Shown: positions 11,283-21,764 of the stretch, one piece after another | Numbering within the stretch: position 1 is the stretch's first letter | How the letters are laid out: each line of letters starts with the position of its first letter | Assembly (NCBI GenBank): GCA_001939145.1 | Contig: LSRX01000077.1 | Location: 306,445-370,444, forward strand | Direction: 5' to 3' | Length of the DNA stretch: 64,000 nucleotides | Source: Symbiodinium microadriaticum | Lineage: Eukaryota; Sar; Dinophyceae; Suessiales; Symbiodiniaceae | Program-made: the position numbers and the translations under genes | The notes under the pieces: model-generated | Database searches by the model: none | What the model was told of the DNA's origin: nothing | Seen by the model: only the letters and a program-made list of their open reading frames with translations

Positions 11283-11464
11283 GAGAACCCAATACCCCTT
11301 AATTAGGAATAATAATAAACCGTATATCCGAATATTCAAGCCCCTATAATATTTAAGGTATATTATTCCTTAATTAAGGGGGTATTAACCCTAAACCCTA
11401 AAACCCTAAAACCCTAAACCCTAAAACCCTAAACCCTAAAACCCTAAATCCCTATTGGGTTCTC
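11283..11464. mobile_element. MITE family A copy 1, split by a telomeric insertion
   Basis: Inverted termini GAGAACCCAATACCCCTTAA / TTAAGGGGGTATT...GGGTTCTC with an AT-rich centre. The right terminus is interrupted after TATT by 66 bp of CCCTAAA-type repeat, with TATT repeated on the far side. No coding capacity. Confidence 0.8.
11387..11452. repeat. Telomere-like array inserted in a MITE
   Basis: 66 bp of CCCTAAA/CCCTAAAA units flanked by TATT on both sides, inside the right terminus of family A copy 1. Confidence 0.9.
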
Positions 11465-12557
11465 TGGGCGGGAAGCTCAGGATCGGGAGTTGTCCTCCGA
11501 GTTAGAGCCGGAGGACCTGCAAAGCGAGTGTGGCAGCATTTTGCCCTGAAATGTTGCGAGTTCATGGCTTAAGATCGGAGCCTTGATAAGTTTTTTCTGT
11601 CGTATTTCTGGGGCTCCTTAGTACAGCTATAGAATAATATACCCCCCAAAACCAAAATTCTAATCAATAAAGCCCCTAGATTAGGCTCTACAGTTTATAA
11701 CGTCTTAAAGAAGGAGCTTTAGGGGTTTAGACGAGGCCTTATAAGAGTGCTTTCTCTATGGTTCTGTAGGGCTTACAATAGAAGCCAAAAAATCGGAACA
11801 GAACAAGGGATCCTAGCACTAACCATTCTACATCCATGTTGCAGCTTTCTGGGGTTCACTGTCATCAAGACTTTATAAGGGCTCGAGCTTAGCCTGGAGA
11901 TTTGCAGTGTAGCCTCCTCTGATTCAACGAAGAACGTTGGTTTTGTAGCTTTTAAAGGAATTACAAGCTTGTGTTTTCGCGATGTGGCCTTGCTTTGCCT
12001 TGGTACAAAGGGACTGTAGGCCTCTCGGATTCAGGGTCCCTGTGCCTCAAGTGCAGGGTTCGCTCACCTCCCCCGACCTGTACCCCAAATACACTACGAA
12101 TCTCTACTATGCCCCAGAAACCTGCCGAAAAATCTTTACTAAGTGTACCGAAGCTGCCAAGGTTGAGCAAGGACTTTATTGTACAGTTTGTGTTTTATGT
12201 TTTGGTATGCGTTGTTTAAAGGGTTTAGGAAAAGGGGTTGAATCCTGTCCGTCGCCGTCGTAAGGAGTCGGAGCCATTGGCACTCTATCTAGGGTGTCCT
12301 AGTCTTTGTGTTTTAGCCCACATCGCGTTGCATCAGGTTCTGTGCCAAGCAAGGCATCGACTGGGGCTGGGCTGATTTGGAGAGTGTTGGACGCTCACTG
12401 TCTTCTGGCTTCTGGCCTGCAGCCTCTGCCAGTCAAGTCTACACTTGAGTATAGAGCCAGGAGAACCCAGTACCTCTCAAACTAAACAAGGAGTGAATAC
12501 CGTGTCAACAGAGTGGGATGCTCGGAAAGGTATATTGCTGAGATTGTTTGAACACAG

Positions 12558-12685
12558 GCCATGGGGCTCTCTGACAGCGTTAAAGGATTCAATGCAGCCC
12601 TGTCAACTCCTAGGAGAAAACTTTTGGATGCCTCAAAGAGTTCTTTACTGAATGGGGACCTCCGGGTGTTGACCCATGCGTTCAG
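12558..12685 (+). CDS. Candidate internal exon
   Basis: AACACAG|G acceptor, then GCC ATG GGG.. encoding MGLSDSVKGFNAALSTPRRK and LLDASKSSLLNGDLRVLTHAF, ending at TTCAG|GTGTAG. It has both borders, a Lys/Ser/Leu-rich composition and no telomere-like motif inside. Product unknown. Confidence 0.35.
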
Positions 12686-13080
12686 GTGTAGGCCCTATCC
12701 CCAAGGTTCAGGGTTTAGGGTCCTGAACCCTGATCTCAAGCGCGCGCTTGAGATGTGATTTCAAGTGAATGTCTTCATGCACGAGTACTCTCCTGTCGTC
12801 GTGACTTACGAGGTCTTCTTGTGCCGACAGATTTGTTAGAGGTATAGTTCTATGCAGCGCGTGCGATGGTTCTGCTTTCGACGGCTGGTGTTATTTCCTT
12901 ACTGACCATAAACCCTAAATCCCTAAGTCTTTCAACTCCACAATCCTAAACCATTGACCTGTCGGGGAGGGTTTACGGTTCAAGTTTTCCCCATAAAGAC
13001 AGGCATTTTCGTGACACAGGGTTTGTGGTTTAGGGCTTCGGTGTTTCGGATTTAGGGGGTGTATAGTTTGGGGGGTTGGG

Positions 13081-13311
13081 GATGTGTTTGTCAAGTTCAG
13101 AGGCTTCTACAGTATGATTCGTTGCATATCCTCCAAGCAAGGTAGCCCTCTTGGAATGACGTCGGACACGAGAAATAGCATTCACAACTCTGGAATGCAT
13201 GGACGCTGAAGCACTATAAATAAATCAGGCCCCTATGCGTGTTGTGCATACGTGCCGGATGATGTCATGATTGGCGTCGGACAAGTCAATAGTCAGAGAG
13301 AAGGACTATAG
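13081..13311 (+). pseudogene. Degenerate open frame, possible reverse-transcriptase relic
   Basis: One frame reads DVFVKFRGFYSMIRCISSKQ, then GSPLGMTSDTRN, is broken by TGA at 13207, and continues in the same frame as KSGPYACCAYVPDDVMIGVG to TAG at 13309. The order (K)QG.PLG...about 40 residues...A-Y-x-x-D-D resembles the QGxPLSP and YADD motifs of LINE-type reverse transcriptases, but with one extra residue in the YxDD box and nothing else diagnostic. Weak; could be coincidence or a broken host exon. Confidence 0.2.
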
Positions 13312-13554
13312 CCTATTCCTACAACCTCAAACCTCAGCCTTTTGACCTTGAGTCCAGGAACGTTAGCCCGAAGTAGGTATAGTATGTTATTGCAGTGTGC
13401 TATGCTTGTTCTATGACGGTTTACCAGGGTCTCTATGATAAGGACTATGTAGGCGCTTTAGTCACCCTGAAACCTTGAAGCCCAGAGCAGTAAGAGTAAA
13501 ACTTCCGAGCCCGAGACAATAAACTGAAGCAAAGGCCCATTTAGATCTTTGCAG

Positions 13555-13635
13555 GTGCCTTGCACGGCCAACGGGAAGGTGCCCATAGCTAGCCTCTTCC
13601 TCGCAATGGCTTGTGGTATACTAAACCTGAAACCC
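13555..13635 (+). CDS. Candidate exon
   Basis: Acceptor GATCTTTGCAG followed by an open frame VPCTANGKVPIASLFLAMAC. The right border is unclear (runs into CCTAAACC-type DNA, stop at 13633). Product unknown. Confidence 0.25.
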
Positions 13636-13863
13636 TAAGCCGTAAAGTAAACCCCTATGCCAGATAGGGTTTAGGATCCTGGGTCTCGGGCACAGGAGGG
13701 CTCAGGGCGAAGATTTCAGGGAGGCGGTGTCTCTATAGCACTGAAGGATTCTTGAGGGCGTCATGCCGAAGCTGATGGGCATCGGGGCGTGGGAACAGAG
13801 CCTGAACCACAACCCAAGGCCTAGACCGAAGCTCAACCCCGGTTGAGCCCATCTCTGTTTCAG

Positions 13864-14059
13864 AAAAAACGGTATACCACCAAAATCTACAAGCGAGAAG
13901 GAGCAACAGCAAGATCCGCCCAAAAGTGACAGTAGAGAGAACACCCCCTCTAGCAACAAAAGCGTGCTTCGAGTTTCTATTGCGGGGGGTGATGAAACCA
14001 AAGCTTCAGTTGCTCAAACCCTTGTAGCTCAAAGGAATCATCAGCCTCCATTCCTTTAG
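13864..14059 (+). CDS. Candidate terminal exon, polar low-complexity C-terminus
   Basis: Strong acceptor CATCTCTGTTTCAG, then 64 codons to TAG: NGIPPKSTSEKEQQQDPPK, SDSRENTPSSNKSVLRVSI, AGGDETKASVAQTLVAQ. Rich in Ser, Lys, Gln and Asp, typical of a disordered tail and unlike random ORF composition. Likely the 3' exon of a + strand gene including the 12.5 kb exon. The opposite strand is open too (13702-14001) but hydrophobic and Cys-rich, as antisense of a polar exon would be. Confidence 0.38.
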
Positions 14060-14302
14060 CTGAAAATTGTCGCAAACCACCCCAAACGAAGCACTCTGAA
14101 ACCCTACTGTACACCTTGTAGGCCACGCTGACAAAAAGCCGCCGCATGCTCATAGGGCTTCGTCCTAGCTAAGTGGGAGGCAACAATAAGTCCCAATTTT
14201 TTCGGCCCGAAGAGCTTGATTCCCCNTAATCCCTAAGCCCTACACCCTAAAACCTAAATCCTAACCCCTAAACCCTAAACCCTCCCAGTCCTCAGCCATC
14301 AG

Positions 14303-14395
14303 AGGCGATTTCGAGCACTGCCCACACCTGCAGAGCTTCGTTCGCTGTGGGCCGCACCACCGAGCCGAGCTGCACGTCTTGGGCGAGGACGATTC
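14303..14395 (+). CDS. Candidate exon
   Basis: CATCAG acceptor, then a GC3-rich open frame GDFEHCPHLQSFVRCGPHH, RAELHVLGEDDSGF. Base composition is clearly higher in GC than the telomere-like DNA on both sides. Donor not certain. Product unknown. Confidence 0.32.
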
Positions 14396-14824
14396 CGGGT
14401 TTCGGGGAGGCCCCTGGCACCCTAAACCTTCAGGGTTTAGGGGTTTTGGGCTTGAGGCCGGGCTTTAGGGGTTTCTGTGTCGGGTTTGTTGTTCCACGGT
14501 AGGGTTTTAGAAGGTTTAGGTTTTGTAGGCTGAGCTTCGTGGTTCTCGACTGCCTTCGAAGGTTTATGGGAGCTGCGATGTGAGGCTCTGAGTCGCCCCT
14601 GAACCCTGGCCCTTATGCATTTGGTGTACTGGTGCCATCAACCCTAAAGCGAAGTTCTGTTGTGCTGAGCTCACTGAACCCTAATCCCTAAACCCACACC
14701 TGGGATGGAGTGGAAGCAAAACATGGTTCATGTCCTAGAATCACCGCTAAAAGAGCCCTTGCAGATGTATTATGAATTAAAGGGATATTGGGCCTCCGCG
14801 AAATAGACCCTGGCGCCCTAGGGT

Positions 14825-15106
14825 GTGGGGGGCGAAGCTTTCCATGACCTGAAGGACGACATTGCAGTTCTCAAGAGGATCTGGAGGTGGCTGCCGTGGT
14901 CGTCTCTTTTCAACGATATATCATATGAAATGGATCCCCAACCCTGTATTGACAACTGTCAAAGCCCATCTTTTATGTGGGGCCTGGGGTGGTTTAAGGG
15001 TCGAGGAAGTCTCTCAACCTGGAGCAGCCCAGAGCCCTTCGTGTGCACACCTAGCCCAGCCGAAGGATCAAGCTGCCGTGCACACGTTTTAGGGTTTAGG
15101 CTTTGA
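14825..15106 (+). CDS. Hypothetical open frame (about 93 aa)
   Basis: Open frame with AFHDLKDDIAVLKRIWRW and LFNDISYEMDPQPCIDNCQ in its first half; the last codons run into TTTAGGG repeats, so the true 3' border is earlier. Product unknown. Confidence 0.25.
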   Translation: MGGEAFHDLKDDIAVLKRIWRWLPWSSLFNDISYEMDPQPCIDNCQSPSFMWGLGWFKGRGSLSTWSSPEPFVCTPSPAEGSSCRAHVLGFRL

Positions 15107-15109
15107 GAG

Positions 15110-17110
15110 CGTTGTAGGATTCTAGGGTTTAGGGTTTCAGGGTTTCGGGGTTTACAGCTTTAGTGGCCTTAAGGGTTTGGGGGTGTTGGGGTTTAGGGTT
15201 TCTCGGCTGTAGTGCTTCAGGGATTTAGGGTGTGGGGTTGGTAGAGGTTCTTTCCTGCCAGTTGCTCCGCGAGTGTCAAACTTAAAAGCTCTGGGGTTTA
15301 GAGTAAAAGGGTTTGCAAGATCATGTTTTACAGCGGTCGGAATATTCAGTAAGACCATCCCTTAATGAATGTCCCTATATGCCACTACTACAACCATGAT
15401 TGTCCCCCCCCCCAGAGCCCTATAGACCCTAGAACCTACAAGCTACGTATAAAGGCCCCTTCTGACGTTTTGTCGTCGGTTGCTGTGAGCCCAAAGCCCC
15501 GAAGTGCCCAACGAGAAGCCGAGATCAGGATCCCTGCCCCTAAACCCTAAACCCTAAAGCTAAACCCTACACCCTAAAGTTTTTGACATTTCAACTCGAA
15601 CTCATGGATTTTCTCGCTTATGTCGCCCTCTCTGAGGGGGCTCCCTTACATGGGCTCCCCTTGGAAAAGTTTCCGCTTCATCCTTAATTACTGGAGAAAG
15701 CAAGAGCAGCCACGACCTCTAAACCCTAAACCCTCCTGTGGGCTTCCTAGCCAGGCGGGAGGCAAACGAACCCCCCCAAAAACCCTTGGCCTCCCTGAAC
15801 TGATGGCCTGGACGTAGAGATCCTCTGGGCAAAAGTCCGCCTGGGAGCCCTACATAAAACCCGGATTCTTCGAAGGGGGCTCTTTCCGTGTGAGGACTTT
15901 GCGGCCCCCGAAGCCTGACACCCTAAACCCCAGACCCTCTAAGGCCCAAAGCCTCACAGGCCAAACTCCAAACCCCCAAGAGCCTCCTACTATGGGCCTT
16001 TGCAAATACTATTTTGGATTAGGGTTTAGGGTTTAGGCGGTTTAGGGTTTTGGATTCTTCTTCCTACGAGTTCAAGTCGAGTATGCCCCAAAAACCCTAT
16101 TCCAGGATACGGCTTGAAAGTCGCAGGTGGGGCACACGCCCTCTAGTTTCCTGTGCCCGAACAGACTTGTCGTCCGATCACGCCCCCCCCCCCCAAAAAA
16201 AAAAAACAAACACTATTTCTAGCTACTAAGGCAACCCTACATTAAACTTCTCGTCCGATCATGCCCCCAAAACCCTCCTACTCTAGCTATTAAGGCAACC
16301 CTACATGAAAGCCTGGCGCCCTGGGCAGCGGAGGCGGTACCAAGATGACTTGACGGAGCCTCACTACGAGAAGAAGCCAGAGCTTCCTGTCAGCAGCTCG
16401 AGGAGACCCCCAGGGCTCCAACTATCGCAATAGGGTTAAGGGTTTGGGGTTTAGGGGATTATGGTAGAAAAATTTCAGATTCAATGTGGATTTCAATTCG
16501 ATTTTATGCCTTTTCTGTGGGTTTAGGGTAATAGTAGCTCGTTCACCCTTGATGTTGTAACCCAGAAGCATACTACTTCGGTAGCCGGAGCCCCAAGGCA
16601 GAGCAAAAGCTTCAAATTTTGTTTGGGCTTTGGGGTTAGGGTTGTTGGTTGTGGGGTATTAGGGTTTAGAGGTATTGTTTGCGGTGTATAAGGTTCGGCG
16701 TTCGGGTCTCAGAGTTCCGGTTGGCCGTTTGGGGTTGTGGAGTTGCAGGATTAGAGTTCTTGGGATTCGGATAGGGGTTTAAGAGGTTTAGGGTTTAGGG
16801 TTAGGCCTCTGGTGCCAGATTAATCCTCATTGGGAGGATGTTTGGTTTGCTAGGAAACATGCGCTAGCAAGTCTGCAGCCCTCCATGAGCCCACATTCGT
16901 AGTTCCCAAGCCCCTAACTAGAGGCGTAGGAATCAAGCAAGGTGCACACTCTGCAGAATCCGACCGAAACTCTTCAAGCAAGGTATCTTGCTGACTGTAT
17001 ACCAACGAGCATTTGCATTTTGAGCAACGGACCTCTGGGTATCGGCGAGGGTATCTTTGGGCAGGGGAGGGTGGACCAGGGCTTCTGGAACTCGGAAAAA
17101 GCGACTTCCA
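15110..17110. other. Telomere-like motif-dense region
   Basis: TTTAGGG/CCCTAAA variants every 50-100 bp and the 16167 tandem duplication. A short GC3-rich segment RRYQDDLTEPHYEKKPELPV at about 16338-16405 may be exon. Nothing else convincing. Confidence 0.5.
16167..16310. repeat. Tandem duplication of about 70-80 bp
   Basis: Two copies of CTNGTCGTCCGATCAYGCCC ... CTAGCTAYTAAGGCAACCCTACAT. The first copy carries expanded poly-C and poly-A runs. Confidence 0.75.
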
Positions 17111-17217
17111 GGGAGCCCAGTACCCCGTAGTTAAGGAATATACTTTAAATCGGAATAAGAACAGGCAATTATAATTTAGTGTATATTCCTTAGTTCAGGG
17201 GTATTGGGATCTCTGGG
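17111..17217. mobile_element. MITE family A copy 2
   Basis: Termini GGGAGCCCAGTACCCCGTAG and GTTCAGGGGTATTGGGATCT around an AT-rich core with TTAAGGAATATA / TATATTCCTTA arms. Confidence 0.75.
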
Positions 17218-17540
17218 TTGCAGGTTCGGGTTTAGGGGTGTTTAGGGTCTGTGGGGCATATGCATAGACGCAAGTGTAGAGCGGGTCGGTTAACGTGACT
17301 TTACACCATTACATCTTATCTATAGCTCCAGGGCCCCACTTCCCCATGTATCGTTGTTTGGCTTGGCTTTGCATTGCTTGACCTCGGCGGTGCTCAAAAT
17401 GTCAACCCCAAGCGTTACTTGTTGCGTTGTTGGTGCCATGAAACCCTAAACCCTAAACCCCTAAACCTCTGAACCCCTAAACCCTAAAGTTAAAGAACCA
17501 GCGTTGGCCCGGAACCAATTTGAACCAGGTTCTCAGACAG

Positions 17541-17608
17541 GGACTTCGACGACTTCTACAGCATCGCCTGCAAGGTGGTGAATGCCATGGTGGCCGAAGC
17601 TGAAATGG
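17541..17608 (+). CDS. Candidate internal exon with an F..IA.KVV.AM helix motif
   Basis: TCTCAGACAG|G acceptor, a 68-bp open segment DFDDFYSIACKVVNAMVAEA, and ATGG|GTGAGA donor. Third codon positions are almost all G or C. The core D-F-Y-S-I-A-C-K-V-V-N-A-M lines up with D-F-T-V-I-A-R-K-V-V-A-A-M formed by the candidate exons at 36983 and 37727 (9 of 15 identical across the longer alignment), suggesting a repeated helical domain. Family not recognised. Confidence 0.48.
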
Positions 17609-17838
17609 GTGAGAAGAGCTTTGGGGTTTTAGCCTTCAGGGTCTAGGCTTTGGAGCTTTTAGATTAGGGTTCTTGGGCTCAGATTTGGAGTTCGTAAGGT
17701 TTAGGGTTTCGGGTTTAAGAGAAGTGCAAGGCCTGGTGCATGAGGTCTTCTGGCAAGTAAATAAGTCTCGAAGCCCTGCAGACCCCAGCTGTCCGCGTGT
17801 CTACATAGTTGATGCTTAGGCCATCTTGGGCCTATAGT

Positions 17839-17966
17839 TACTTTGGGGCCACAGTATACCATATGGGCACATGCACCGTTCGGGAGACTGTCACGCCTCC
17901 GAGGTGGCCGAGTACAAAGTTCCGATGATTCTCGACCAAGCCACCATCAGCAGCTGGACCCTAAAG
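17839..17966 (+). CDS. Candidate exon next to the U6 copy
   Basis: Open frame with high GC3: HSIPYGHMHRSGDCHASEV, AEYKVPMILDQATISSWT. The U6-derived sequence starts directly after it. Borders uncertain. Product unknown. Confidence 0.28.
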
Positions 17967-17971
17967 CCCTA

Positions 17972-18064
17972 GATCCGGGAATCATCCGATAAAATTGGAA
18001 GGATACAGAGAAGACTAGCATGGCCCCTAGGATGACACGCACAAATCGAGAAGTGTACCAAGCG
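17972..18064 (+). ncRNA. U6: U6 spliceosomal snRNA copy, probably a pseudogene
   Basis: It matches the conserved eukaryotic U6 core: ATCCGATAAAATTGGAA, then ATACAGAGA (the 5' splice-site pairing box), then AGCATGGCCCCT and AGGATGACACGCA, then AAATCGAGAAGTG. Plant-like U6 is the closest I can recall. Departures from consensus: one base after GGAA (C to G), GATTAGC read as GACTAGC, and five bases (GCGCA) missing between CCCCT and AGGATG, in the internal stem-loop that coordinates catalytic metal in the spliceosome. No T-run follows within 40 bases, so there is no RNA polymerase III terminator. Homology is nearly certain; the deletion and missing terminator argue for a retro-copied or decayed gene. 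It directly follows an open, exon-like + strand segment. Confidence 0.85.
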
Positions 18065-19092
18065 TAAACCCGAGCTCAGGGTGCAGATTTGCGGTTTCAA
18101 CGTAAATCAACGGAGTCTACCGAATCGCTGCGACTTTTTTTGGGGGTTTTCAGTTTGGGGTTTAGGGAACCTGCAAAACTGGAAGCCCTACATACCCTGG
18201 CCTTACACTTAAGGGCCTTAAGGGCTCCTTTCTAGGTTCCTTGGAAGGTTTAGGGTGGCTGTTCTGAGATGTTTAGGCTTGCTGCTTGAGGTGCTCTGGC
18301 CTTATAAATTAGCATATTCCATGGCAGTTTGGGGTTTCCCCTAAGGGCCCACATACCTTTCAGCCTGGTAGTAGAGTAGGTGACCTTTAACCTTTTTGGG
18401 GATACTAGAATCCTTATATCATCCCAATATCCCCCCCCCCAAAAAAAACCTTTAATTCCCCAGGATACTAGACAAGTAGGTCAAGGCTTGTTCAGGAGCA
18501 CCAGGGATGTGCAGGGCTTTATCGCAGCAATAGGAACCATGCAACATACGTACATAGTATCCCCGTACTTGACATGAAAAGATTACTATCTCTTTTCTGT
18601 TACAATCAAGGTATACGGGTAGTTCTCTGTAAATTGGGGTCCCTTTTTTTTATAAGGGTGCCGTACTATATTGGGTGGGGACTTAAAAAGTGACCCATCG
18701 GAACCTAGCAACAACTAGCAAGGAGCTGTGCAAGCAGGCGTGAGACAAGCATGTCAACTTTACCCCCCGAAGGAATGCCGGATGAAGCAGGTTTCTGACT
18801 GCACCTGTATGCACCTCACGGAGACACCCTAAACGGGTTTAGGGCCTGAACCATAAGCCCATTGTTCAAGACATTCGGCATGTTGCTCCGGCTATGCTCT
18901 TCAAGCCTTCCTCCGCACCTGGCAGGGATTCCTTGCATTCACAGGCGAGAGTTCGCAGAAGCACTCGGTTAGCAGCATACGATTGTTGGGACCCGGTGCC
19001 CTTAAATCCCGAAACTCTATATCCCAGGCCGCTTAAACCAAAAGCTCCAGGCTGTAGAACCCAAGACCTGAACCTCAATGCTTAGAAGATGA

Positions 19093-19269
19093 CTTGACGA
19101 GTTATGGGGTGCCATCTGTTACGGCCTAAGACTCCAAGAGGGAGCTGTCTCCAATGCTTCTGCATTTGACATTGAGGGCTTGCCTTTAAACCTAAACGTT
19201 AAACTGCCATCTCCCATTGTTGCAGAGTCCCTACAATTTCTACATCGGGGTCGACCTACAGCAATATGA
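19093..19269 (+). CDS. Hypothetical open frame (58 codons)
   Basis: Stop-bounded frame LDELWGAICYGLRLQEGAVS, NASAFDIEGLPLNLNVKLPS, with balanced protein-like composition. A second frame (19266-19460) continues downstream. No ATG; would need to be an exon. Product unknown. Confidence 0.27.
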   Translation, partial: LDELWGAICYGLRLQEGAVSNASAFDIEGLPLNLNVKLPSPIVAESLQFLHRGRPTAI

Positions 19270-21039
19270 GTCATATGAGGGTTCTTCATAGGAGCATACG
19301 AACAGGTATGTATGTCAAGGTCGTTATGTGCTTACTGATAGGGTCTTCCAGGCAACACCAACCACGTGGGCCACCCGCCTCATGCGGACAATATTCAGTT
19401 CGACTCAGTTTGGTGGTCCGGCTGCAGGTGTGGAAGCTTTGGGTTCTGCAGGCTCTGTAATGGGTTTAGGGCTCAGGGTTTAGGGTCTAATATTGGGGGG
19501 AAGCGATAAACGGCTGAAAGGCTTTGATAAGAGCTTTGTTCGGGGATGTAGAAGTCAATTGAAGAGAGCTTTGAGGCAAACCCCAAAACCCGACATGCAA
19601 ACCCCAGGATCTTGAATACGCCTGTCAACTCTTAACCCGCAGACCCATAAGCAGTGGTTAAAGTTTAAGATTTAAACAGAGAGTTTCTTATACGATGGAT
19701 GGACTACTACATTGAAAAACTGAAATAGGGATAGTGATAGGCAGCCCCAGGGTAGGATGCCCAAGAATCATACCCCAGCAACGGACCGTCAAGTCTGGGC
19801 AAGAATCAAGACTCCCACCCACGTTGTTCTCCCCGATAGGACTGCAAAAGGTTGTTGTTCTTGGAGTCCAGTTGCTGTTCGGAGGGTTCTAACAGGAACA
19901 AGGATCTGACTGCCAATAGCTGTGGCACAGTAATGTGTCTCATCACGACTTTGAGGACCCGGTCATTACGCTACTTGAACGCTCGAAGTTGGCTCTCGGG
20001 TCTATTCTGTGTATACCCGAGAGCAGGGAGTCCGAGGCATCAAAAACATCTGCAGAAATGAACTTAACCTAGAACCCAAACCCTTAAAGAGAGCGTAACC
20101 CTTCGACCCTAAACCCTAACCCACCCCCCGCCTCCCCGAAAAAAAGGCAGAAGGACCGTAGGTGTTTTGCTATCGAGCTGGACGCGACTGGAGCCCTGAT
20201 TCCCAGAAGTCCGAATGCTCAAACCGTTATATATCGGTATATAAGAACCCTAACCCTATGCTCGGAATCGTAAAGCCTAACGGGGTTGGAGTTTGGGGTC
20301 TAGGGTTGCTGAGCAGGGTTTGGGGTTTAGGGCTCAGTTCCTGGCAGATGCGTAACCCACCTGTAAACCCGCTCACTGTGCCTAGTAAGACTTGCCCCTA
20401 AACCCAAAAGCCCTAAAACCCTAAACCCTCAACCCCAAGCGGGCTCGTAATGCGCCGCAAAGAAAGCCCTTGAAGCGAGAGGAAGACTTCCAGTCCAATT
20501 GTTCCCTTGAACCCTTACTTGTAATCCTAATTCAGGTACTTATCATATTATAGACCAGCTCCCTCAGTCCCCTGAACATCTAAGTAAACCCTGAATCCCG
20601 CTTGTGGGCATAGATCTATCATAGATCCTTAGCCATGCGAGAGGGAAAAAAGACCCGGTAAATTGCGGACAGCCGAGGTGGCGGGGTAAGAAGATCCCGA
20701 AGCAGGCCGGTGTTGCTATTACTACTTCCATGGCACCCATATTCCGATGAGCACCAGCATTACTACTCTTAGTATTTCTATTGAATTTTATTCCTATAGT
20801 TACTATCATAAAAGAAGTCTCATACTATCATTCTAACTTGTTATGTCTTCAAGCGTGGTGCTTCGACTTCACTGCCAGAGGCCCTAGGCTTATACCGCGA
20901 GATCTTCGATCTGGGGCTTGGGGTTTTGGATTTGGGACTTAGGAACCCAGAGGCTCCATGTACTTTAAGGATACTCTGAGGGCTCATTTAAGGGTATTGT
21001 ACGGGTTCTATTAAGATTCTATAAGGGACAGGCTTTGAG

Positions 21040-21131
21040 GGTCCATGTACCTATCTAGTATATACTTTGGCCTTTACGTACCTACATAGGAACCCTTTTG
21101 ATCCCTAAGTGTCTAGTATATGGGTACATGG
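21040..21131. mobile_element. Inverted-repeat element K
   Basis: GTCCATGTACCTATCTAGTA... / ...TAGTATATGGGTACATGGAA arms of about 20 bp. Confidence 0.5.
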
Positions 21132-21350
21132 AACCATATGGGAAGGGAGCTTCGGACGTAAATGTAACCGCCAGAATTTAGGACGTAAGGTTGTCGGATT
21201 TAGGCTTTGGGCCAGAAGGCGCCCCAAGACCCGACGCTCCAAAGCCACAGAGGTTTAGGGTTTCGGCATGCGGGGATGGCGATCTTAGCTCTGAGGGCCC
21301 TCGGAGGACCTCGGGTGTAAAGCTCGCAGGTTTGGACAAGTTGATGCTCT

Positions 21351-21463
21351 ACTAGGTTCCTAAGTAGTGCACTTTTGCCCTTTTTATTTTAGGGCTCCCT
21401 TGTTAAAGCCGGGTATTAGGAAAAAGGGTACCCTTATCATTTAGGGATCACTCAGGAGCCTAA
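21351..21463. mobile_element. MITE family J copy 1
   Basis: ACTAGGTTCCTAAGTAGTGC... / ...TACCCTTATCATTTAGGGATCACTCAGGAGCCTA; matches 39299-39413 across most of its length (GGAAAAAGGGTACCCTTAT shared). Confidence 0.65.
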
Positions 21464-21515
21464 TCTAAGAAGGCAAGAAGCTCTGTGTACTTTCGCCGGG
21501 AAGAAGCCCCCGTGA

Positions 21516-21764
21516 TTTATAGATTCTGCCTGTTACAAGGACGAAGTGCAAGCTGCCCGGGAGGGCGCTTACGTGCTATGGCGGAACGAGCAGCTTGGAA
21601 TTCAGGGTTTAAGTTTCATAACGGAGGATTTTGGAATTGAAAGCTCCTCGAGAATCAGACACCACACCGACAGCCTGATTATCACATGTCGTGCTTGCAT
21701 GAGTCATCTTTGTGTAGGAAGAGAAGCCGAACTTGCAAAGGAAGACCTCGTACAGAAGCTATAG
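21516..21764 (+). CDS. Hypothetical open frame (82 codons)
   Basis: Frame between TGA and TAG containing CYKDEVQAAREGAYVLWRNE, LGIQGLSFITEDFGIESSS and REAELAKEDLVQKL. Acidic/basic alternation looks protein-like. There is no ATG near the start, so an internal or terminal exon. Family J and K inverted repeats lie upstream. Product unknown. Confidence 0.28.
   Translation, partial: FIDSACYKDEVQAAREGAYVLWRNEQLGIQGLSFITEDFGIESSSRIRHHTDSLIITCRACMSHLCVGREAELAKEDLVQKL

Larger units (their letters stand above)
10100..12400. other. Mostly non-coding, repeat-rich
   Basis: Holds MITE D2, the strand-switching telomeric array and MITE A1. One + frame, 11982-12263, has a protein-like middle (PDLYPKYTTNLYYAPETCRK, FTKCTEAAK) that could be an exon at about 12066-12170. 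Confidence 0.5.

Noticed and set aside
16170-16262. TCTCGTCCGATCA resembling the internal region of 5S rRNA
   Set aside because: Only about 13 bases match; the following GAAGTTAAGC and the rest of 5S are absent.
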